From NCBI GenBank assembly GCA_947629995.1, contig CANRFX010000009.1:1-23251 (forward strand): a DNA stretch of 23,251 bases. The letters run 5' to 3'. The position numbers and the translations under genes are program-made. Origin of the DNA: an uncultured Clostridia bacterium. Its GTDB lineage: Bacteria > Bacillota > Clostridia > TANB77 > CAG-508. The notes under the pieces are model-generated. The model saw nothing but the letters and a program-made list of their open reading frames with translations. It did no database searches and had not been told where the DNA came from. This document shows, one piece after another, positions 14,790 through 22,207 of the stretch. The first letter of the stretch is position 1. Each line of letters starts with the position of its first letter.

Positions 14790-16916
14790 CTATAGATGCA
14801 TTACTCTTTGTTTTATTTCTTTTGTTTTTCCAACGTTCCAGAAATTTTCTCCTAGATATCCACAAGTTCTTCTTACTACAGTTAATTTTGCATGATCTTT
14901 ATTTCCACAATTTGGGCATTCCCATTCATTATCTTTATTTATAATAATTTCTCCATCAAATCCGCATACATGGCAATAATCTGATTTTGTATTAAATTCT
15001 GCATATTGTATGTTGTCATATATGAATTTTACAACAGATTCTAAAGCTTCTAAGTTTTTGTTCATGTTTGGTATTTCTATATAAGAAATAGCCCCTCCTG
15101 ATGATATTTTTTGGAATTCACTTTCAAATGATAATTTTTCAAAGGCATCTATTTTTTCTCTTACGTCTACATGATAAGAATTAGTATAATATCCTTTATC
15201 TGTAACATCTTTAATTATTCCGAATCTTTCTTTATCTATTCTTGCAAATTTATAACACAAACTTTCAGCAGGTGTACCATATAATGCAAAACCGATATTT
15301 GTTTCTTTCTTCCAACGATTTACAGTCTCTCTTAAATGTTTCATTACTTTAAGTGCAAATTCATGTCCAGCTTCTGTTGTGTGTGATTCCCCTGTCATTA
15401 ATTTTGTTAATTCATATAGCCCAATATATCCAAGTGATATTGTTGAATATCCACCAAATAGCAATTTATCAATCTTTTCTCCTTTTTCCAAACGAGCAAT
15501 TGCTCCATACTGCCAATGAATTGGACTAATATCTGATTTTGTTCCAAGTAATGCATAATGTCTACACATTAATGCTTCTTTGCAAAGTTCTAGTCTTTCA
15601 TCTAATTCTTTCCAAAATACTTCTTCATTTCCATCTGCTACAATTCCTATTTGTGGTAGATTAATACTTACCACTCCTTGATTAAATCTTCCTTCGAATT
15701 TATAATTTCCGTTTTCATCTTTCCAAGGAGATAAAAAGCTCCTACATCCCATTGGACTAAACACATTTCCTTCATAGTTTTCACGCATTTTTTTTGCTGA
15801 AATATAGTCTGGATACATTCTTTTAGCAGAACACTTTACAGCAAGTTTAGTTAAATAATCATATTCCCCACCAGATAAATTATTACATTCGTCTAAAACA
15901 TAAACTAACTTTGGAAATGCAGGTGTAACATATACACCCTTTTCATTTTTAATTCCTTCTTCTCTTTGTCGTAATACTTCTTCGATAATCATTGCATTTT
16001 CTTTAATATATGGATCATCTTTTTCCAAATGCAAGAATAATGTCACAAAAGGTGACTGTCCATTTGTTGTCATTAATGTATTTATTTGATATTGAATAGT
16101 TTGCACTCCTGATTTTAATTCTGATTTTAATCTATCTTGAACAACACTTTCTATTAATTCATCTGGCATTTTTCCCTTGTACTTTTCTTGCATTTCTTTT
16201 TTAAATTTATCATAGCTTTTTCTTAAATATTTTCCTAAGTGAATTAAATCTACAGATTGTCCGCCATATTGATTGCTAGCAACTAGCGCAATAATTTGAG
16301 TTACAACTGTACATGCAACTTGAAAACTTTTTGGAGTTTCTATTAATTTTCCATTCATAACTGTTCCATTATCTAACATATCAGCTATATTAATTAAGCA
16401 ACAATTAAAAATTGGCTGTACAAAATAATCTGCATCATGGAAATGCAAAACTCCATCATTATCTGCTTTTACTATTTTTTCAGGCAAAAGTAACCTTTTT
16501 GTTAAATCTCTTGATACTTCTCCTGCTATGTAATCTCTTTGTGTTGATGCAAGTAGAGTATTTTTATTTGAATTTTCTTCTGCTAATTCTTTATTCTCGT
16601 TTCTAATTAAGCCTAAAATAGATTCATCTGTTGTGTTCTGTTTTCTAACTAAAGCTCTTGTATAACGATATACGATATATTTTTTAGCAAGTTCATATTT
16701 GTTAATTTCCATCAATTTTTCTTCGATAATATCTTGAATGTCTTCTACCAACATTCTTTTCTTTCCAAGTTCTTCTATATATTTAATAATATTTTTTATT
16801 TCCTCTTTAGTTGCTCTTTCTTTTTGTCTAACCTCTTTATTAGCTTTTTCAATTGCAATTTCGATTTTTTCTCTGTTGTAATCTACTGCTCTTCCATCTC
16901 TTTTAATAATTTTCAT
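14790..16916 (-). CDS. nrdD: Anaerobic (class III) ribonucleoside-triphosphate reductase
   Basis: Makes deoxyribonucleotides without oxygen through a glycyl radical. 708 residues. An N-terminal ATP-cone (IIKRDGRAVDYNREKIEIAI, residues 3-22) is followed by the large barrel domain, which includes LHFHDADYFVQPIFNCCLIN and the VFSPMGCRSFLSPW segment. The C-terminal zinc site has two Cys pairs (CHVCG and CPNCG). The glycyl-radical motif is RRTCGYLGENFWN (about 682-694). It needs the activase NrdG, which is not next to it in this window: the repeat element follows directly. Start supported by AGGAGGAAA. A TATAAT -10 (16993-16998, minus) and an operator about 40 bp upstream of its start point suggest activation by the divergent Crp/Fnr regulator. 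Confidence 0.97.
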   Translation of the reverse strand: MKIIKRDGRAVDYNREKIEIAIEKANKEVRQKERATKEEIKNIIKYIEELGKKRMLVEDIQDIIEEKLMEINKYELAKKYIVYRYTRALVRKQNTTDESILGLIRNENKELAEENSNKNTLLASTQRDYIAGEVSRDLTKRLLLPEKIVKADNDGVLHFHDADYFVQPIFNCCLINIADMLDNGTVMNGKLIETPKSFQVACTVVTQIIALVASNQYGGQSVDLIHLGKYLRKSYDKFKKEMQEKYKGKMPDELIESVVQDRLKSELKSGVQTIQYQINTLMTTNGQSPFVTLFLHLEKDDPYIKENAMIIEEVLRQREEGIKNEKGVYVTPAFPKLVYVLDECNNLSGGEYDYLTKLAVKCSAKRMYPDYISAKKMRENYEGNVFSPMGCRSFLSPWKDENGNYKFEGRFNQGVVSINLPQIGIVADGNEEVFWKELDERLELCKEALMCRHYALLGTKSDISPIHWQYGAIARLEKGEKIDKLLFGGYSTISLGYIGLYELTKLMTGESHTTEAGHEFALKVMKHLRETVNRWKKETNIGFALYGTPAESLCYKFARIDKERFGIIKDVTDKGYYTNSYHVDVREKIDAFEKLSFESEFQKISSGGAISYIEIPNMNKNLEALESVVKFIYDNIQYAEFNTKSDYCHVCGFDGEIIINKDNEWECPNCGNKDHAKLTVVRRTCGYLGENFWNVGKTKEIKQRVMHL

Positions 16917-16992
16917 TTTTTTCCTCCTGCTTTAATTTTTAATATTTGAAATTATATCCATAATTAATACTTCCATAAGTTATTACGAGAAT

Positions 16993-16998
16993 ATTATA
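16993..16998 (-). promoter_or_regulatory. -10 box of the nrdD promoter
   Basis: TATAAT on the minus strand with no good -35 at 16-18 bp. The GTTGC-N4-GCAAC operator at 17019-17034 is centred about 40 bp upstream of the inferred start point, the geometry of a class II Crp/Fnr-activated promoter. Confidence 0.5.
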
Positions 16999-17018
16999 CA
17001 TTAAGTTTTTTGTTTTTC

Positions 17019-17034
17019 TGTTGCAAAAGCAACA
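17019..17034. promoter_or_regulatory. Crp/Fnr-type operator 1
   Basis: TGTTGCAAAAGCAACA, a perfect inverted repeat with 4-bp centre. It is followed by AATTTATTGTAT, as is operator 2, so the two sites and their flanks are near-duplicates. It lies nearer to nrdD. Confidence 0.6.
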
Positions 17035-17148
17035 ATTTATTGTATGCACTTTTTATTTTGGCTAGTGTGTAGTATTTTGTCGATTATTACATTTAAATTA
17101 CATTAATATTACGTTGTAATTACTATTATTATTAGATATTATGTTTTT

Positions 17149-17164
17149 TGTTGCATTTGCAACT
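17149..17164. promoter_or_regulatory. Crp/Fnr-type operator 2
   Basis: TGTTGCATTTGCAACT, with inverted half-sites GTTGC/GCAAC. It covers the -35 region of the regulator gene's own promoter, the position expected for self-repression. Confidence 0.6.
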
Positions 17165-17179
17165 AATTTATTGTATAAT
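17151..17179 (+). promoter_or_regulatory. Promoter of the Crp/Fnr regulator gene
   Basis: TTGCAT (17151-17156), 17-bp spacer, TATAAT (17174-17179), about 33 bp before the ATG. The -35 lies inside operator 2. The remainder of the 296-bp gap (16917-17212) is AT-rich with no other clear signal. Confidence 0.65.
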
Positions 17180-17212
17180 ATTTTTATCTATTATGGAAGG
17201 TATTGATTTAAA

Positions 17213-17846
17213 ATGAACATTAATTTTGATATCAACGAATTTATAAAAAAATTTGAAAATAGTTGCCATCGAGTTCAAAAAAAGACTTTCTTAAAAAATG
17301 AAGTCATTACTAGTTATATTAATAAAAGAAACCAATTTTGTATATTAGTTCATGGCAATGCAGACTTAGTTCGTTATGACTTAAGCGGAAATCGAACCAT
17401 TGTAGAACACTTTTCAGAAGGAGATGTTTTCGGAGAAGTTTTCTATACTATTACAATTAATAATGAGCTTTTAGTAGAAGCTCGTGAAAAATGTGAAGTT
17501 TTGTTTTATATTTATGATGATATTCGTTCAAAATGTAGGAATAATTGTAAATTTCATCAAGAATTATCAGATGATCTTCCAGAACTAATACTTAGCAAAG
17601 TAACAGATTTAAATACTAGAATTGAATTGTTAACAAAAAGATCTATTCGTGATAAATTAATTCGGATATTTTACAATGCTATCTACCAGGAAATTGAGTA
17701 AAAGCTTTACTTTACCTTTTTCTTTAACTGATTTAGCAGATTTTTTGAGTGTAGATAGAAGTGCTATGATGAGAGAATTAAAACTCTTAAAAGAAGATGG
17801 TTTTATTGATAAAACAGGAAATAAAATAACATTGCTCTATAAATAA
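17213..17846 (+). CDS. Crp/Fnr-family transcription regulator, one CGGA recoding site
   Basis: The decoded length is 210 residues. Residues about 1-115 form a cyclic-nucleotide-binding-like beta barrel (ILVHGNADLVRYD, FSEGDVFGEVFY); three Cys cluster at about 97-107 (CEVLF, KCRNNCKF), so a metal or redox sensor is possible but unproven. A plain reading ends at residue 162 without a DNA-binding domain. At position 17663, KLI meets CGGA; reading it as Gly151 continues as YFTMLSTRKLSKSFTLPFSL and the winged helix LTDLADFLSVDRSAMMRELK, exactly the Crp C-terminal pattern. The ligand is unknown. It is divergent from nrdD, with two GTTGC-N4-GCAAC sites between, so likely an anaerobiosis- or redox-linked regulator of nrdD and of itself. 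Confidence 0.9.
17663..17666 (+). other. CGGA recoding site in the Crp/Fnr regulator gene
   Basis: Context ATT-CGGA-TAT, giving K-L-I-G-Y-F at the hinge before the helix-turn-helix. Without the shift the DNA-binding domain is not made. Confidence 0.87.
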
Positions 17847-17848
17847 CA

Positions 17849-17877
17849 TTAGAACTCCTTAACTAAAGGAGTTCTAA
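17849..17877. terminator. Terminator between the Crp/Fnr gene and hisS
   Basis: A 12-bp perfect stem (TTAGAACTCCTT / AAGGAGTTCTAA) with a 5-nt loop starts 3 bp after the regulator stop and can serve both convergent genes. The rest of 17878-17936 shows nothing else. Confidence 0.85.
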
Positions 17878-17936
17878 TAAATTTTAAAATACTACTGGAA
17901 TTGAAATCCATTTTAAATAGTTTTACTTTATCATTC

Positions 17937-19256
17937 TTAGCTTAAAATATCGATTTTTTCTAGTATTTCCATAGCATCTAATTTAACTTCTAATTCTTTT
18001 CCTGTTTGCATATCTTTAATTTTACCAATGTTTGTATTTATTTCATCTTCGCCAATTACTATTACATATGGAATTTTTAATTTATCTGCATACTTCAATT
18101 TTGCTTTTTATTTTTTATTATTTAAAAATATTTCTGTATTAACACCAATTTTTCTTAAATCTGTAGCTAATTCTATTGGTTTTTCTAAGTTTTCAATCAT
18201 TGGAACAATTAAAATATTTGAAATAGATTTTTTCTTTGCAGAAATTAATTTTAATTCATTTAATTTATAGAATAATCTAGTCAATCCAATAGAAATTCCT
18301 ACACCTGGTAATTTTTTATCTGTATAATATTCTGCTAAATTATCATATCTTCCACCAGAACATACACTTCCAATTTCTCTATAATCATTTAAAAATGTTT
18401 CATATACTGTTCCTGTATAATAATCTAAACCTCTTGCAATTGTTAAATCTACTTTAAAGTTTTGTTCTGGGACACCAAATAATCTTACATTTTTTACTAC
18501 TTGTTTTAATTCTTCTAATCCTAAGTTATATGTTTCATTATTAATTTTCAAATCTTCTAATTGCTTTAATTTATCATCTGATGTTCCTGTAATTTCAATG
18601 AATTTCATGATTTTTTCAATATTTTCTTTATCTAAATTCAATTTAGACAATTCTTCTTCTACTGCTTTTTTCCCTATTTTGTCGATTTTATCAATAATTC
18701 TTAAAATTTCTGTGCTATTTTCTTTTTGTCCTAAACTTTCAAATAATCCATTTAAAATTTTACGATTGTTAATACAAATAGTAAAATTATCAAATCCTAA
18801 TTCTTTAAAAATAGTATAAATTACACTTGGAAGTTCTGCATCATTTATAATGTCTAACTCTCCATCTCCAATAATGTCAATATCACATTGATAAAATTCA
18901 CGGTATCTACCTTTTTGTGCCCTTTCTCCTCTATATACTTTTCCAATTTGATATCTTCTAAATGGAAAACTTAAATTTCCATAATTTTTTGCTACATATT
19001 TTGAAAGTGGTACAGTTAAATCAAATCTTAAAGAAAGGTCTGTTTCTCCTTTTGTAAATCTATATATCTGTTTTTCTGTTTCTCCTCCTGCTTTTGCAAG
19101 TAAAACTTCTGATAATTCTATAATTGGAGTGTCTAATGGTAGAAATCCAAATTTTTGATATGTATTTTCTATTTTTTCTTTTATTTGGTTAAATAAAATT
19201 TGTTCATCTGGTAATAATTCCATAAATCCTGGTAATGTTCGTGGTTCTGTTTTCAT
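17937..19256 (-). CDS. hisS: Histidyl-tRNA synthetase, interrupted by an in-frame TAA
   Basis: Charges tRNA-His. Class II motifs are present: RTLPGFMELLPDE at the start, LRFDLTVPLSKYVAKN (motif 2 region), FPFRRYQIGKVYRGERAQKGRYREFYQCD, ARGLDYYTGTVYE and GGRYDNL. No CGG occurs in the gene. The frame contains TAA at 18108-18110 after EIFLNNKK, yet it continues in the same frame with KAKLKYADKLKIPYVIVIGE and on to a stop at 17937-17939, the normal end of the anticodon-binding domain. A single base change (TTA to TAA within an A-rich run) would explain it. A product stopping there lacks about 56 C-terminal residues. I chose the ATG at 19254-19256; the one at 19266-19268 overlaps the AAAGGA ribosome site. 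Confidence 0.88.
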
Positions 19257-19306
19257 TTTAAATATCATTCCTTTCGAAAAAACATTGCCTATAGCTTCTA
19301 TGTGGG

Positions 19307-19335
19307 ATTATATCACAGTTTCTTTATCTTTTCAA
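19307..19335 (-). promoter_or_regulatory. Promoter of hisS
   Basis: Minus-strand TTGAAA (19330-19335), 17-bp spacer, TATAAT (19307-19312) with an extended TG. It lies immediately past the stop of the upstream hydrolase gene. No T-box is seen in the short leader. Confidence 0.75.
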
Positions 19336-19338
19336 CAA

Positions 19339-19986
19339 TTACCACAATTTAGGCTTTAATTCTAAATATATTGGTTTTTCTTCTTTAATTTTAGTCATCA
19401 TTCCATGACCTGGATAGATAATTGTTTCGTCTGGCAATGTCATTATTTTAGTTTCAATTGATTTTATTAAATCTTCTCTATTTGATGTTGGTAGGTCTGT
19501 TCTTCCCCAAGTGCCTCTAAAAATTGTATCTCCAGAAAATAAGCAATGTTCTTTTTCACAATATAAGCTTGCTCCACCTTTTGTATGTCCTGGTGTATGA
19601 AGAACTTTAAATTCTAAATTTCCAAGATGAATTAAATCTCCATCATCTATTCTAGAGTCTGCTTCTAACTCAATTTCCCCCATTCCGATATATGGAGTTA
19701 AGTTAATTTGTGGATTATTTAGACCTTCACTATCTTCACGATGGATTAATATTTTTCCACCTAATCTATTTTTTAGTTCAGTTACTCCCATAATGTGATC
19801 TCCATGGCAATGTGTTAAATATATATATTTTAAATTCCCGCCCATTATTTTAATTAGTTCTTCAATTTTGTCTACTTCACCTGCTGGATCAATTACCATT
19901 GTTTCTTTGCTTTCTTCATCTAACACAATATAACAGTTGGTTGGATCTCCTATCCAAGTATCTATCTTTAGTTCTTTTAATTTCAT
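19339..19986 (-). CDS. Metallo-beta-lactamase-fold hydrolase, glyoxalase II-like
   Basis: 215 residues. It has the metal-binding motif THCHGDH (about 58-64), further ligands in HTPGHTKGG (about 131-139) and SGDTIF, and the late YPGHG His. This matches the short glyoxalase II-like subfamily common in Firmicutes, which hydrolyses thioesters or related small substrates; the actual substrate is unknown. It starts 2 bp after the rel stop codon, so translation is probably coupled. The pairing rel-MBL hydrolase-hisS is a common Firmicute gene order. Confidence 0.9.
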   Translation of the reverse strand: MKLKELKIDTWIGDPTNCYIVLDEESKETMVIDPAGEVDKIEELIKIMGGNLKYIYLTHCHGDHIMGVTELKNRLGGKILIHREDSEGLNNPQINLTPYIGMGEIELEADSRIDDGDLIHLGNLEFKVLHTPGHTKGGASLYCEKEHCLFSGDTIFRGTWGRTDLPTSNREDLIKSIETKIMTLPDETIIYPGHGMMTKIKEEKPIYLELKPKLW

Positions 19987-19988
19987 TT

Positions 19989-22186
19989 TTATTTTTTTCT
20001 CCTTACTTCATATACACTATTTACTCTTTCAATTGCTTTTTGTGTCTTATTTAATTCATCTAAATTTTCTACTTCTAATGTAATATCTAAAATTGCAATT
20101 TTTTCTTTAGTGGTTTTTGTATTTACACCTAAAATTTTTGCTTTTGTTGTTCCAATTTCTCTTAAAACGTCCATAAGTAGACCTGACCTATCATTACAAT
20201 TAATTTGAATTTCAGCTTGATAAGATGTTTTGTCTTCATTATACCATTCTACATCAATCATTCTATTTTCTGCTGAAATTAAGTCTTTTACATTAAAGCA
20301 GTCTTTTCTATGAACTGATACTCCTCTTCCTTTTGTGATATAACCTACTATTTCATCTCCTGGTAATGGATTACAACATTTTGATAATTTTACTAGACAG
20401 TTATCTATTCCTTTTACAATAATTCCAGTGCTAGATGGTTTTGGTTTTTTCATTCTTGCTTTTGCTAATTCTTCAATTTTTGCTTCTATATTTTCTTCTT
20501 CATGTTCTTTTCTATATTCTTGAAGCATTCTTGCAATTATTTTTACTGCTGAATTTGCACCAAACCCAACTGCTGCATACATTTCATCAATGTTTTTATA
20601 TTTGTATTTATCAAGCATTGGCTCTACATATTCTGTTTTAAATAAATCAGCATATGAAAATCCTATACGTTTTAATTCTTTTTCGATTAACTCTTTTCCT
20701 CTTTCTAGGTTTTCTGCTTTTTGTGCTTTTTTAAACCAACTTAGTATTTTATTTTTTGCACTACTACTTTTTACAAATTTTAACCAATCTCTACTTGGTC
20801 CTTTTGAATTATCTGAAGTTATAATTTCTACAATATCTCCGTTTTTTAAAGGTGTTATAATTGGCATCATTTTGCTATTAATTTTACAACCTGTCATGTG
20901 ATGACCAATTTCGGCATGGATGGTATATGCAAAATCAATTGGCGTTGCGCCTCTTGGTAAAGTTTTTATTGCTCCTTTTGGAGTAAATACATAAACTTCA
21001 TCTTCAAATAATTCTGTTTTTAAAGTATTTAGGAACTCTTGTGGGTCTTGCATATCTTTTTGCCACTCTAAGCTTTCTCTTAACCAAGCTAATTTATCTT
21101 CTTCAACTTTTACGTTTGCTTTTTTTCCAAAATAACTTGCCTCTTTATAAGCCCAATGGGCAGCAATACCATATTCTGCTACTCTATGCATTTCCCAAGT
21201 ACGAATTTGCACTTCAAATGGTGTTCCTTTATCTCCTAATAATGTTGTGTGAATTGATTGGTACATATTAGGCTTTGGTACTGATATATAGTCTTTAAAT
21301 CTTCCTGGCATTGGACTGTACATTTCGTGTACAACTCCTAATGCAGTATAACAGTCTTTAATAGAGTTAACTAAAATACGTAAAGCAAATAAATCATAAA
21401 TTTGATCTAGTGTTTTGTTATCTCTTTGCATTTTACGATAAATACTATATAAGTGTTTTGCTCGTCCGAGTTACTTCTGCATCTATTCTTTCTTTTTTTA
21501 GTTGAATGCGAATATCTCCCATAATTTTTTCAATAAATTTTAGTCTTTCTTCTCTTTTTTTATTAATGCCTTCTACTAAATCATGATATTCTTCCGGATA
21601 TAAATATTTAAATGCTAAATCTTCTAATTCCCATTTTATTGAATATAGTCCTAAACGGTTTGCGAGAGGTGCGTACAATTCCATAGTTTCTTTTGCATTT
21701 GCAATTTGTCTATCTCTTTTTAAATATTTTAGTGTTCTCATATTATGAAGTCTATCTGCTAATTTAATTAAAATAACTCTTATGTCCTTTCCCATTGCTA
21801 AAAACATTTTTCTATAATCTTCTGCTTGCTGTTCTTCAATAGAATTAAATTGTACTGTACCTAATTTTGTAACTCCTTCTACCATTTGAGATATTTCTAA
21901 TCCAAATTCATTTTCTAAATCTTCTTCTGTAACATTTGTATCTTCTACTACATCATGCAAGAGTGCTGCACAAATTGAACTATCGTCTAATCCGGATGTC
22001 TGCTAATATATAGGCAACATTAAGAGGATGGATAATGTATGGTTCTCCTGAATTTCTACATTGCCCATTGTGATTTTTATTTGCATAGTCATATGCTTTC
22101 ATAATTAGCTTTGTGTCTACTTTTCTTGCATGTTCTTTTCTTTTTTCAATAACTTTTTGTATAGTTATTTCGTCTTTTTCTTGCAT
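19989..22186 (-). CDS. rel: Bifunctional (p)ppGpp synthetase/hydrolase Rel, two CGGA recoding sites
   Basis: Makes and degrades the stringent-response alarmone. The decoded length is 731 residues, typical of Rel. Domains in order: HD hydrolase (His53 and LLHDVVEDT at about 75-83), synthetase (YSIYRKMQRDNKTLDQIYDL and PKPNMYQSIHTTL), TGS (VYVFTPKGAIKTLPRGATPI), zinc-finger/helical region with CCNPLPGDEIVGY, and C-terminal ACT (LDITLEVENLDELNK). A plain reading yields three pieces. Breaks: position 21994, YILADI meets CGGA and resumes LDDSSICAALLHDVVEDT (Gly65); position 21468, DAEVT meets CGGA and resumes RAKHLYSIYRKM (Gly240). Both glycines are conserved (LGLDD and GRxKH blocks). Lies between recJ and the MBL hydrolase gene, close-packed. 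Confidence 0.94.
21465..21468 (-). other. CGGA recoding site 2 in rel
   Basis: Context ACT-CGGA-CGA on the minus strand, giving V-T-G-R-A-K-H-L-Y-S-I-Y. The next codon CGA is a normal Arg, showing that only CGG is special. Confidence 0.9.
21991..21994 (-). other. CGGA recoding site 1 in rel
   Basis: Context ATC-CGGA-TTA on the minus strand, giving A-D-I-G-L-D-D ahead of the HD motif. Triplet reading ends at TAG four codons after the CGG. Confidence 0.9.
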
Positions 22187-22207
22187 GAATTTTAATCCCC
22201 TTTTTAT

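Noticed and set aside
14620..14895. Small ORFs on both strands covering the palindrome
   Set aside because: They are open only because of the repeated GTTGTCGTTGG units and overlap the nrdD 3' end and the gatD tail; no start signals or recognisable domains.
18108..18110. TAA recoded as an amino acid genome-wide
   Set aside because: TAA is the natural stop of several genes here (murT, the Crp/Fnr gene, both rel and cwlJ ends), so the hisS TAA is a single local anomaly.
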